15,914 bases of DNA from Gracilimonas sp035704785. Its GTDB lineage: Bacteria; Bacteroidota; Rhodothermia; Balneolales; Balneolaceae. Numbering within the stretch: position 1 is the stretch's first letter; each line of letters starts with the position of its first letter. Positions 7,000-15,081 of the stretch are shown piece by piece. A model generated the notes under the pieces. That model searched no databases. It had not been told where the DNA came from and saw only the letters and a list, made by a program, of their open reading frames with translations. Position numbers and translations under genes: made by a program. The DNA is taken from assembly GCF_035704785.1 (NCBI RefSeq), contig NZ_DASSWP010000137.1, positions 1 through 15,914 on the forward strand. The letters run 5' to 3'.

Positions 7000-8388
7000 A
7001 TGAAAAAATTTTCGATCCCATCTTTCTTACAAGCTCCCGGCCGGTCAATGGAGAATCGGTTGATGCCCTATGGTCAAACAATTTTGTGGGCCGTAATAAT
7101 TGGTCTCTTGGGCGGGCTTATTGCTACTATATACTACGGGATTCTTGCTGGCGGACTCTATGTTATTTGGGATGTTATACAACCAGCCTTACAGGCTGGT
7201 TTCAAAGTAAAGGGTGCGGAAATGTTTTCAATTGTACTTCTGACAACGATCGGTGGAATAATAGTAGGCTTTTTAATGAAATATCTGCGTACGCCAGGTG
7301 AAATTTCAGCGGTTGTAAATAATATTCATGTCAAGCAAGGCCGCATGGATCCTAAACAAAATCCATCCATGTTTATTAATTCACTAACCAGTATTATATT
7401 TGGAGGAAGTGCAGGACCAGAAGCTCCACTCGTACAATTGATAGGTAGTAGCGGTAGTAAACTAGGAGAAAAGTTAAAGCTACATGGGGATCTAATCCGA
7501 ACATTCACTTTTTGCGGAATGGCCGCTGCTCTGGGAGCTTTTTTTGGTGCTCCAATCGGAGGTGCCCTTTTTGCTCTTGAAATACCTCATAATCGTGGGC
7601 TTGAATATTATGAAGCACTTATCCCATCTGTTATTTCTGCAATAGCTGCATTTATAGTATTCCGTCTGTTCATTGGTTATGAAGGAGCTTTATATCATTT
7701 ACCCCAACTCTCTGATATGTCTATGTTATTCGTATTTGAAGGTATTGGGATGGGAATAATCGGAGCCGCAATAGCCATACTCTTTATTTTTATTTTTAGA
7801 AGAATAGACAAACTGCTTTTTCCACTTAAACAATATCCTATTCTACTTGGATCTGTTGGGGGTGTAACAATAGGCCTGTTAGCTATAACTATTCCTGCTA
7901 ATTTTATAACGACACCTTTATTCTGGAGCGAGTTTCAAATTATTGATTTAATAAACGGCATCTCTACACTCCAGTCAAACTATAGCCTTTGGGGTGCTGT
8001 AGGCTTATTGGTGTTACTTGTTTTTGTTAAGATGTTATCAATCAGTTTTACACTCCATAGTGGTTATCGCGGTGGTTTTATATTTCCTCTATTCTTTATT
8101 GGAGCAAGCAGTGGTATCGCTATCTCATTAGCAACCTCCCAATTCATTCCAATGCCAGTAGCTATTATTGGATTAATGGCAGCTGTGAATGTAGGCGTGA
8201 CAAAAACTCCAATCAGTACCAGTATTATCTTAATTAGCCTAACCGGTGGAGCTTTATTTCCTGTTGTTGCTGCAGCAAGTGTTACAAGTTATATATGCAC
8301 TGAGCGAGTTCGTCTTATTAATACGCAACAACATCGAAAAGATAATTCCTCACCAATGCATCGGGTTTGGAGGTGGAAAGAGAACTGA
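7000..8388 (+). CDS. CLC-family chloride/anion channel
   Basis: A 462-residue integral inner-membrane protein of the CLC superfamily, with about ten or more hydrophobic helices. GGSAGPEAPLVQ (residues 135-146) aligns with the GREGPTVQ filter of E. coli ClC, so Glu141 corresponds to gating Glu148. GAPIGGALFALEIP (183-196) aligns with NAPLAGILFIIEEM. This leaves Ile195 at the place of the internal proton glutamate Glu203, with Glu194 matching Glu202. GFIFP (359-363) is the GxFxP anion-pore motif. The usual GSGIP motif carrying the central serine is not evident; LRTPGEIS lies there instead. Loss of the inner glutamate favours a passive channel over a proton antiporter, by inference. There is no C-terminal CBS domain. 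The gene stands alone between two long AT-rich gaps and looks more AT-rich than the OmpA and barrel genes. No strong Shine-Dalgarno is seen before the ATG. Confidence 0.92.
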   Translation: MKKFSIPSFLQAPGRSMENRLMPYGQTILWAVIIGLLGGLIATIYYGILAGGLYVIWDVIQPALQAGFKVKGAEMFSIVLLTTIGGIIVGFLMKYLRTPGEISAVVNNIHVKQGRMDPKQNPSMFINSLTSIIFGGSAGPEAPLVQLIGSSGSKLGEKLKLHGDLIRTFTFCGMAAALGAFFGAPIGGALFALEIPHNRGLEYYEALIPSVISAIAAFIVFRLFIGYEGALYHLPQLSDMSMLFVFEGIGMGIIGAAIAILFIFIFRRIDKLLFPLKQYPILLGSVGGVTIGLLAITIPANFITTPLFWSEFQIIDLINGISTLQSNYSLWGAVGLLVLLVFVKMLSISFTLHSGYRGGFIFPLFFIGASSGIAISLATSQFIPMPVAIIGLMAAVNVGVTKTPISTSIILISLTGGALFPVVAAASVTSYICTERVRLINTQQHRKDNSSPMHRVWRWKEN

Positions 8389-8815
8389 GTTGGGAAGGCA
8401 TAACCTTTACATTGTTACCCAACAATCGCATACCGAGGTAATGACCTGATTATTATCTTTTCCGTTGCTGTATTATATGTACTATATCATTTTTGTTTAT
8501 GATGATCGACAAGGCAAATAATAACTGGAACTTTAAAAAGTAAAGACTGACTCTGTGTGTAAAGTAAGTTTGAACAACTTGTAACTGCAGGACAAGTCCG
8601 GAATGCTCTATTGAGTTCTGTCCCATACTCTTCGCCGCATCTGTGAACATGAATCCGAATGGGTACAATTTGAAACAGAACTTCCACTAGTTGATTCCTA
8701 GAAAAACAGGTGGATTAAGATCTATCATTTAAAGGTCAGGTCTTTTCTTAGAGCTTATTTTTTCTCATCTTAATTTAATATTAAAATATTATTTTGTTAA
8801 GGATTGGATTTTAGT
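8389..8815. other. Intergenic region downstream of the CLC gene
   Basis: These 427 AT-rich bases hold no gene I can support. Directly after the CLC stop is a nested inverted repeat: GTTGGG (8389-8394) with CCCAAC (8418-8423), enclosing AAGG (8395-8398) and CCTT (8404-8407). No T-run follows, so it is at best a structured 3' end. Minus-strand frames around 8453-8687 give 66-71-residue products that overlap in two frames. Neither resembles a family I recognise. Confidence 0.5.
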
Positions 8816-9157
8816 TTGAAGAACATCTTTACATTTCTTTTAGTCTTGTTTTCTGTTTCATGGATTCTGCCGAGCCGGGCAGTAGTTGCTCAAGTTTCCG
8901 AGGATAGCCTTACAGAGTCAGAGCGCCCCCATTTTAATGCAGGTGATCCCATATATGCAGATATAGACACGGCTGATCAAATAGTATATATTTTGCTAAA
9001 AGATGAGTTATGGAGCTATGATCTGAATGGCTTGGATTGGGATCTTTTACACCGCTTTGAATCCTTTCCTGAATCATTGTTTGAACTCGATTTTGGCTTT
9101 GATCCTTTCAATGAAAGATTGCTGCTGTGGTCGCGCGGAGTGGGGGGTTATCTATGA
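8816..9157 (+). CDS. Kelch-like membrane protein, 5' fragment (frameshifted gene)
   Basis: N-terminal part of a broken gene. A TTG start at 8816 (product begins MKNIFTFLLVLF) is preceded by GGA with 7-nt spacing. A TTG at 8804 would add four residues but abuts AAGGA with no spacing. The signal peptide ends near AVVAQ. After it comes the start of a beta-propeller-like domain (DQIVYILLKDELWSYDLNGL; LFELDFGFDPFNERLLLWSRG). The frame stops at 9157, shortly after six G (9142-9147). Removing one G joins it to the downstream frame as SRGVG|VIYEINLE, giving one protein of about 504 residues. Product function is unknown; the whole protein looks like an extracytoplasmic sensor. Confidence 0.7.
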   Translation: MKNIFTFLLVLFSVSWILPSRAVVAQVSEDSLTESERPHFNAGDPIYADIDTADQIVYILLKDELWSYDLNGLDWDLLHRFESFPESLFELDFGFDPFNERLLLWSRGVGGYL

Positions 9158-10331
9158 AATAAATTTAGAAAACTATTCCATCGAGAGATTAGATCAGTCT
9201 TTCCCACACAACAATCAGTTTGGCCATTATCCTTTTTTCCGTGAGGGAGAGTTGCATGCTTTTGGGGGATACGGATTTTGGAGAAATGAAAACATCATAA
9301 CATTCTTTAATTCCAGAATTAAAGAATGGAACATAATCACGGTTTCAAAAGAATCTTCCTTTCCTGAAAAAAGGATACCCTATACAGGAACGTACCTGCC
9401 GAAAAGTGAGGAGCTCTATATATTCGGCGGCTTTTTAAGCAAAAATGGAAGGGCCGATGATAAGAACAGTGTCAAATTTGAGAAAAGCGATATCTGGAAA
9501 TTCAGTTTTCCGACGGCAACGTGGGAGAAAGTAGATGAACTTGAAAAAGATGGATGGCAATATTACAGCACGGTCAGATCACCAAAGGTTGGAATTGTAA
9601 ATTCATTAAGCAGATCTTTTTATAGCAAGCAATCAGGGAACTGGTATTTACCTGTTATTTTTGAGGACTCCCCATCCGGAATCTATTTCTTTAAGGTGTA
9701 TAACATTAAAGAGGAAAAGGAATTTGAACCCGTGGAGATTCCCCTGGGAGGCAGCAAAGAATTCATTACCTCCAATTATCTATTTGATGCAAAAGATGAC
9801 CGTGTAGTGCTTGTTGGCCTGGATTACCTGACCAACACAAGAACACTCCCCGTACGCATTGTTACTATAGCCGAGGATTCATTATTAACAAATCTGGAAG
9901 CTGAACCTGAAGAAAATTTGGCCGTGATCGTAGGCTCAATATTTTTTGGTACGGCCATTCTTGCATGGCTGGGGGTTTTGTTTTGGAAAAGAAATACTTG
10001 GGTTACATCAGGGGCAGGAAAAAATAATAGCCTTAAGCAATCAGAACTGCTGGCTATGGAGTCATTTAATGAAACGGAACGAAAGGTAATTCAGGCCCTC
10101 TGGGAGGCAGAATCATTTTTAGAGACCAATGACCTGGAGGAATTTGTGTGGTCCGAAATTGATAATTATGACTATCGAAGAAAGTTGAGAAATGAGACGA
10201 TCAAATCCATTAATGATAAATTCAGGGCTGAATTTGAAGATGAGCTGGTAGTGCGGAGAAAAGATGCAAATGATAACAGACGCTTATTATACGGATTGAA
10301 CGAAGGTGTTGTTAGTGATAAAAATGATTGA
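9147..10331 (+). CDS. Kelch-like membrane protein, 3' fragment with TM helix and cytoplasmic tail
   Basis: This frame continues the 8816 gene after a +1 shift. It lacks a credible start of its own near the join; the next in-frame ATG is close to 10050. It has kelch-type blades (ELHAFGGYGFWRNENII; EELYIFGGFLSKNG; SDIWKFSFPTATWEKV), so most of it is outside the cytoplasm. One transmembrane helix follows (about 9918-9986, ENLAVIVGSIFFGTAILAW), then KRN as a positive inside border. A 114-residue charged tail comes last (NETERKVIQALWEAES, RRKLRNETIKSINDKF, VVRRKDANDNRRLLYGL). The tail's ending resembles winged-helix tails of membrane-bound regulators, with a recognition-helix-like segment and then an R-R-K/NRR/Y wing, but that is a visual impression. 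The histidine kinase gene starts 126 bases downstream on the same strand. The gene may be genuinely broken, phase-variable, or a sequencing artefact. Confidence 0.7.
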   Translation, partial: VIYEINLENYSIERLDQSFPHNNQFGHYPFFREGELHAFGGYGFWRNENIITFFNSRIKEWNIITVSKESSFPEKRIPYTGTYLPKSEELYIFGGFLSKNGRADDKNSVKFEKSDIWKFSFPTATWEKVDELEKDGWQYYSTVRSPKVGIVNSLSRSFYSKQSGNWYLPVIFEDSPSGIYFFKVYNIKEEKEFEPVEIPLGGSKEFITSNYLFDAKDDRVVLVGLDYLTNTRTLPVRIVTIAEDSLLTNLEAEPEENLAVIVGSIFFGTAILAWLGVLFWKRNTWVTSGAGKNNSLKQSELLAMESFNETERKVIQALWEAESFLETNDLEEFVWSEIDNYDYRRKLRNETIKSINDKFRAEFEDELVVRRKDANDNRRLLYGLNEGVVSDKND

Positions 10332-10380
10332 ATTCCTAAAAATTATAGGATTTAGCTCCAAGATACCTGTTTTTTTCTAA

Positions 10381-10412
10381 AGGCTATTTAACAAAACTTT
10401 AAGCCTCTTTTT
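10381..10412 (+). terminator. Weak possible terminator between kelch-like and kinase genes
   Basis: AGGCT (10381-10385) can pair with AGCCT (10402-10406), and a T-rich stretch CTTTTT follows. The stem is only 5 bp with a 16-nt loop, so termination would be inefficient. The kinase gene could be partly co-transcribed with the gene before it. Confidence 0.3.
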
Positions 10413-10457
10413 AAGTAATTTCTTCTGTCCTGAAGAATTAACACATATTTTTATTAG

Positions 10458-11891
10458 ATGAATGTTGAAGGTGCCGGCTCAAAAGTAGATGATAAAGAGA
10501 TGCAGAAGAAGCTGCTGCTTCTGGATAAAGCCTATAAGCTCGCCCGCATAGGGACTTGGGAATATGATATGATCAATGAAAAATTACATTGGTCAGATAT
10601 GACTAAAGAGATACATGGTTTTGGGCCGGATTATCAGCCGGATGTAGAAAGTACTGTTGAATTATTTAAAGAAGGATATCACAGAGATACTTTTGCCAAA
10701 GCGGCGAATGATGCCATTGAAAAGGAGATCCCCTTTGATGTTGAGCTTAAAATAATTAGCGGAAGGGGTGATGAGCGGTGGATAAGAGCTACCGGCGAAC
10801 CCGAATATAAGAACGATGTATGTATTCGCTTTTACGGTATTAGTCAAAATGTAACCAGCAGAAGACAGGCTGAAGAAGAAATTGAGCTGAATGACCGCCG
10901 CTTTAAAGCGATGATGGAGCATGGAATGGACATGATCGCCATACTTGATGAAGAAGCGAATTACACATTTGTGAGCCCGACATCGGTAAATGTTCTTAAC
11001 ATTCCTCCGGAGGAATTTTTAGGGAAAAATGCTTTTGATTTTATTCATGAAGACGATAAAGAGAGGCTTTATAAACAATTTGCAGAATTACCGGAGGAAC
11101 AAAGTATTCAATTAACTCCATTTCGATTTTTGGATGCTGATGGAAAATGGAGATGGTTAGAAGGAACCATAACAAATCTCATCGACGACCCTGCTGTAAA
11201 AGGATATGTCATAAATTCCAGAGATGTTACGGAACGGCAAATAAGGCAAGAAGAGATCATAGATTCCCTTAAAGAAAAAGAAACCTTATTGGCTGAAATT
11301 CATCATAGGGTCAAAAATAATCTCTCGGTACTCACGGGATTACTTCAGCTGCAGGCAGCCTCAGAAAATAATGAGGAAGTTCTAGATCGGCTTTTTGATA
11401 GTGTGGCTCGCATTCAGACCATGGCAAGCATTCACGAGCAGCTATATCAAAACAATAATTTTGCCAGCATTGAATTGGGTGAGCGATTAAGGCTTCTGGT
11501 ATTAAATATTCAGAAAAGCTTTCGCACAGAAACTGAAGTAGAGTTAGATTTTCAGTGTGAAGCGGTTGAAGTGTCGATTGGTCAGGCCCTGCCATGTTCA
11601 CTTATTACAAATGAAGTGATCACGAATATTTTTAAACATGCTTTTACGGGTAATAAAGAAGGAAAAGTTAAGATTCAGCTTTCTGAAACCAACACAAAGG
11701 ATGTTGTGAAGCTTGTTATTTCTGATAATGGAAAAGGACTACCCAAAGAGTTTGATCCTGGGAAAAGTGATTCTTTAGGACTGACACTTATTGATATGCT
11801 CGCCAAGCAATTGTTAGCCGAGTATAAATTTGATTCTGATGAAAAAGGAACGGTCTTTAATCTGACATTTAAAGTAGATCAAAGACCGTAA
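10458..11891 (+). CDS. Soluble PAS-PAS sensor histidine kinase (HisKA_2 type)
   Basis: A 477-residue cytoplasmic histidine kinase with no signal peptide or membrane helix. Residues about 20-140 are a PAS_3-like domain (ARIGTWEYDM, LHWSDMTKEIHGF, WIRATGEPEY, YGISQNVTSRRQAEE). Residues about 145-262 are a second PAS domain (MEHGMDMIAILDEEANYTFVSP, GKNAFDFIHEDD, RWLEGTITNL, NSRDVTERQ). Residues about 275-345 are a HisKA_2 dimerisation domain with EIHHRVKNNLSVLTGLLQLQ; the phosphoacceptor is His282 or His283. Residues about 375-475 are the ATPase domain: N-box NEVITNIFKHAF (Asn385-Phe396), DNGKG (Asp423-Gly427) and the LGLTLIDMLA lid region. Catalytic residues look intact. The signal is unknown. 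PAS_3 domains may bind a ligand or cofactor, but no diagnostic residues are seen. No response regulator is adjacent; the LytTR regulator at the window end is about 3.8 kb away. Confidence 0.92.
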   Translation: MNVEGAGSKVDDKEMQKKLLLLDKAYKLARIGTWEYDMINEKLHWSDMTKEIHGFGPDYQPDVESTVELFKEGYHRDTFAKAANDAIEKEIPFDVELKIISGRGDERWIRATGEPEYKNDVCIRFYGISQNVTSRRQAEEEIELNDRRFKAMMEHGMDMIAILDEEANYTFVSPTSVNVLNIPPEEFLGKNAFDFIHEDDKERLYKQFAELPEEQSIQLTPFRFLDADGKWRWLEGTITNLIDDPAVKGYVINSRDVTERQIRQEEIIDSLKEKETLLAEIHHRVKNNLSVLTGLLQLQAASENNEEVLDRLFDSVARIQTMASIHEQLYQNNNFASIELGERLRLLVLNIQKSFRTETEVELDFQCEAVEVSIGQALPCSLITNEVITNIFKHAFTGNKEGKVKIQLSETNTKDVVKLVISDNGKGLPKEFDPGKSDSLGLTLIDMLAKQLLAEYKFDSDEKGTVFNLTFKVDQRP

Positions 11892-11894
11892 ATC

Positions 11895-14306
11895 TTATCT
11901 TCTGTTATTGCTGTCATTTCCACCAAAGCTATATCGGAAATTGATTCTGAATGAGCGGCTCGACCAACTAAATGCTCGGTTTGTATAGGAAGTTGGTTCT
12001 AAGATCTCCCGGTTTCCGTTTCTTGAATTAAATACATCCCTGACGTTAATGGATATGTTTGCCTTGCCATCCAATAGTTCTTTGGATAAACCACTTCCCA
12101 CAAATGAACGAGAAGGCCTTCTTCCCTGTGCTGTTTCTGAAGCTCCTCTATAAAATAAGTACGATTGAAAGTTCCATCCTTCTAAAAATCTCCAACGTAT
12201 TCTCAACCTGCTGGTTAGATTTTCAGATTTGCTGTCGTAAGAAATTCCTTCAAATTCACCGTCTGTCTCAGATTGATAGATGTTAAGACTTCCTGAAAGC
12301 TGGAGGTTTTCAAAGAGGTCTTGGTCTGCAGAGAACTCAACACCCCAAGCGTTTTCATTTGCTAAGTTAATGGGTGTCCGTGTGGTAATCCCATCACTTC
12401 CTGTAACCGAAACGCGATCGATGACCTGAGTTCGGTCTCTGTAATAAAAGCTGGTAAGGACCGATCCTGATTCCCAGTATCGCAAATAACCAAGTTCGTA
12501 CGAATCGCCAAATTCAGGCTCAAGATCGGGATTCCCGGTTGAACGATAACGGTCGTTGGAGATATCAGTGAATGGAAGCAAGTACCATGATCGGGGCCGG
12601 GAAATACGACGGCTGTAACTTACCTGAAGTGAATTTCTTTCATTGATGGTGTAGGAGAGAAATACACTCGGGAAGAGGTTGGTATAATTTTGCTCACTGC
12701 TTAAATTATTCTGATCAAGTTCTGTTGTAATTTGGGTGTTTTCAGCTCTTAATCCTATTTGGTAAGTAAAAGGTTTTAGCTCTCCTGAAAAGGAAGCATA
12801 TAATGAATTGACATTTTCGGAATATTCAAAGTTGTCTGCACCACCGACTTCATCGGGAGCTTCAACCCAGGTACCGTTCTCAAATCGTTCTACCAGGTAA
12901 TCACTGTCTTGCCAGTCATAGTTAAATCTCCCCCCGGCCTCAAATCTTCCGTTCTCTCCAACACTTCTTTCATAATCAATATCAAAACGAGCCTCACGGT
13001 AAATCTCTCCGCCATTTGTTCGCTCTAGCACGTCATTACCGGGACCTATATTGGTTTGCTCATCTAATCTTGCAGTCTCGTCTTCATTGCCAAATTCGAA
13101 ATCAAAATCAAGAGCTAATACATGGTCACCCTCTTCATCAAATGTTTTTTCGTAAAGCATCCGGATATCAAAATCACTTTCACGCTGTTCCTCAACAGCT
13201 TCCCTAACTGACTCTCCCAATATATCCCAGCTGTTAGAAACGGACTGATATATTTGATCATTAGCAGGATCATAATCGATATAGTTTACTTCCTGGTCTT
13301 CATTGGCAGCTTCAAAATTAATGTGGGAATCAATTGTAAGCAGTTGCTCATTTGGGAGATAAATATCAGCCCCGAAGTTTACATTGCCTTCTCGTTCACG
13401 TTCAAACCAGTCACTGCTTTGTTGATAGGCAAAAGTAGTGTCTGTACTGCTGAAACTTTGGAAGGTGGAACTTGAACGAGGCTCTCTTGCATATTCAGCC
13501 TCAGCATTAAGAAACCAGTTGACAATGCCTTTTTGATAATTGAGATTGAATCCAACAGAATGGTCTTGAGGATAACCTGTATTAGCTCTTACAGTTCCAT
13601 TAAATCCGAGGTCTGCATCATCTACCAATATTATGTCGATAATTCCTCCTGTTCCATTGGCGGCGTACCGGGCTGATGGATTTGTTATGATTTTAACTTC
13701 CTGGATCATACCGGCGGGAATACTGCTTAGGGCATCAGTCCCGTTTCGAACTAAATTAGAAGGCCGGCCATTGATCAGAATTTGAATTCCCTGATTCCCC
13801 CTAAGACTTACATTTCCTTCAAAATCAGTGGTAATGGAGGGTACATTATCTAAAACGTCTAGCGCGGAACCGCCCATACTGGTAATATCGTTTTCAACAT
13901 TAAAACTTCGGCTGTCAAAATTCATTTCCATGTAAGATCGCTGACCTTGAACTACGACTTCTCCCAACTCTGATTGGGTAGGTTCTAGCTGTATCGTGCC
14001 CAGATTTAATGTTTCACCTCCAGCTACCGTAACTTCCTGTTCATGATCCTGAAAGGAAAGAAATGAGACCCTGAAGGTGTAAGTACCGGGCTCAACTTCT
14101 AATAAAAACTCTCCTGAAACCTCTGTTACCGTTCCGGACAAGAGCTCATCTTCGCTGGGTTCATAAATTGCAACCGTTGCATTGATAAGTGGTTCGGATT
14201 GATCATCAAGTACACTACCGATTATTTCAGTGTTTTGGGCAACAAGTATTCCGGGAATGGAAACAAGCAAAAATGTTACAAATAAGGATTTCAATTGAGC
14301 GCTCAT
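11895..14306 (-). CDS. TonB-receptor-like outer-membrane beta-barrel protein
   Basis: An 803-residue outer-membrane protein. The signal peptide ends near GILVAQ|NTE. Residues about 25-110 are a carboxypeptidase-regulatory-like domain (IIGSVLDDQSEPLINATVAI, FLLEVEPGTYTFRVSFLSFQ). Residues about 115-230 are a TonB-type plug: GEVVVQGQRS, ALDVLDNVPSITTDFEGNVS, ILINGRP, IQEVKIITNPSARY and GTGGIIDI. The rest is a large barrel of the OMP_b-brl_3 type, with features such as SYSRRISRPRSWYLLPF, NPDLEPEFGDSYELGYLRYW and RSFRINFRYSFG near the C-terminus. Members take part in uptake or surface functions, but the ligand cannot be read. No SusD partner gene is present, so this is not a classical SusCD pair. 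Its stop codon lies 3 bases from the stop of the convergent kinase gene. Its start, at ATG 14306, has no Shine-Dalgarno. The DoxX terminator upstream implies a promoter of its own between about 14307 and 14424. Confidence 0.9.
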   Translation of the reverse strand: MSAQLKSLFVTFLLVSIPGILVAQNTEIIGSVLDDQSEPLINATVAIYEPSEDELLSGTVTEVSGEFLLEVEPGTYTFRVSFLSFQDHEQEVTVAGGETLNLGTIQLEPTQSELGEVVVQGQRSYMEMNFDSRSFNVENDITSMGGSALDVLDNVPSITTDFEGNVSLRGNQGIQILINGRPSNLVRNGTDALSSIPAGMIQEVKIITNPSARYAANGTGGIIDIILVDDADLGFNGTVRANTGYPQDHSVGFNLNYQKGIVNWFLNAEAEYAREPRSSSTFQSFSSTDTTFAYQQSSDWFEREREGNVNFGADIYLPNEQLLTIDSHINFEAANEDQEVNYIDYDPANDQIYQSVSNSWDILGESVREAVEEQRESDFDIRMLYEKTFDEEGDHVLALDFDFEFGNEDETARLDEQTNIGPGNDVLERTNGGEIYREARFDIDYERSVGENGRFEAGGRFNYDWQDSDYLVERFENGTWVEAPDEVGGADNFEYSENVNSLYASFSGELKPFTYQIGLRAENTQITTELDQNNLSSEQNYTNLFPSVFLSYTINERNSLQVSYSRRISRPRSWYLLPFTDISNDRYRSTGNPDLEPEFGDSYELGYLRYWESGSVLTSFYYRDRTQVIDRVSVTGSDGITTRTPINLANENAWGVEFSADQDLFENLQLSGSLNIYQSETDGEFEGISYDSKSENLTSRLRIRWRFLEGWNFQSYLFYRGASETAQGRRPSRSFVGSGLSKELLDGKANISINVRDVFNSRNGNREILEPTSYTNRAFSWSSRSFRINFRYSFGGNDSNNRR

Positions 14307-14423
14307 TTATATTGGTCAGGTTTAAATTGACTTGCTTAACCAATCTCTTAGGCCCTGCGTTTTTTAAAATCAGTGAATTAAGATGAGTTTATTTCATTTT
14401 TACATTTTTAAAGAAGTGTAAAT

Positions 14424-14462
14424 AAAAAGTAGCCTACCCTTGTTTGGTCAGAGTAGGCTACT
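14424..14462 (-). terminator. Intrinsic terminator of the DoxX gene
   Basis: AGTAGCCTAC (14428-14437) and GTAGGCTACT (14453-14462) form a perfect 10-bp stem with a 15-nt loop. Read on the minus strand it is followed by a run of five U (A-run 14424-14428, whose last base also pairs in the stem). It begins 8 bases after the DoxX stop codon and insulates the barrel-protein gene downstream. Confidence 0.85.
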
Positions 14463-14470
14463 GACTTTAA

Positions 14471-14887
14471 TTATTTCCCGAATACTTTTTTATCTGCTGA
14501 ATACTTTCCGCCGCCGGTTAAAGCTATGACCACGAATAGAAGTAAAAATAAAAGGCCTTTTTCTTTAGTGCCGAAAGGATCGTCTGCATGGGCAAAGAAG
14601 ACCACAACAAACATATTAATAGATAAAACGATGGAAGCGAGTCTGGTGCCAAGGCCCAAAGTAACCAAAAAACCACAGATTCCTTCAGCAAATGCAGCCA
14701 ATAACAATGAAGCAGCTGCACCAATGCCTATAGGATCCCCAAATGAAAAATCACCGGAAAATGCCTTTAACAATTTTGGCCAACCATGTGTGAGTATCAA
14801 GAGCCCTGCACCTACGCGCAAGATCAATAAGCTGAGATTTGTATTTACAAGAGCTGCTATATCGGTTGACAGGAGTTTTTTAAACAT
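14471..14887 (-). CDS. DoxX family membrane protein
   Basis: A 138-residue inner-membrane protein of the DoxX family with four predicted helices, at about residues 17-35, 55-75, 78-97 and 108-126. It carries the family pattern ILRVGAGLLILTHGWPKLLK in helix 1 and after, then AEGICGFLVTLGLGTRLAS between helices 2 and 3. A charged tail (KYSADKKVFGK) closes it. The length is normal for the family. Some DoxX proteins take part in quinone-linked or oxidative-stress functions, but the biochemical role of this subgroup is unsettled. It lies head-to-head with the YceI gene across 194 bases. No Shine-Dalgarno precedes the ATG (upstream is TTAACCCCCCACT). Confidence 0.9.
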   Translation of the reverse strand: MFKKLLSTDIAALVNTNLSLLILRVGAGLLILTHGWPKLLKAFSGDFSFGDPIGIGAAASLLLAAFAEGICGFLVTLGLGTRLASIVLSINMFVVVFFAHADDPFGTKEKGLLFLLLFVVIALTGGGKYSADKKVFGK

Positions 14888-15003
14888 AGTGGGGGGTTAA
14901 GTTTTGGGTTAAGTGAATAACTCAAATTAATCGGAATAATGCATTTTCTATTTACCAGATTTATTAAAAAGGGTAAAGTAATAGGAGCAATAGGCATTAT
15001 CTA

Positions 15004-15033
15004 TTGTGACAATGAGTTAAGATTGGATATATT
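15004..15033 (+). promoter_or_regulatory. Candidate promoter for the YceI gene
   Basis: TTGTGA (15004-15009) and TATATT (15028-15033) are separated by 18 nt, and the second runs on as TATATTTAG, close to the Bacteroidota TAnnTTTG element. Transcription would start near 15040, giving a leader of about 42 bases before the ATG at 15082. Eye match only. Confidence 0.4.
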
Positions 15034-15081
15034 TAGTTCAACATTAAACTATTTAATACTAATCAATAAAATTATACTATT

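Noticed and set aside
8389..8423. Nested inverted repeat after the CLC stop as an intrinsic terminator
   Set aside because: No T-run follows on the plus strand and the stem is short; it is kept only as a note on the intergenic region.
8453..8687. Two overlapping minus-strand ORFs of 66 and 71 codons downstream of the CLC gene
   Set aside because: They overlap each other in different frames and neither shows a recognisable motif; a decayed gene is possible but unsupported.
14526..14900. 124-codon ORF antisense to DoxX
   Set aside because: It is a shadow of the DoxX gene, whose membrane helices and family motifs are clear on the minus strand.
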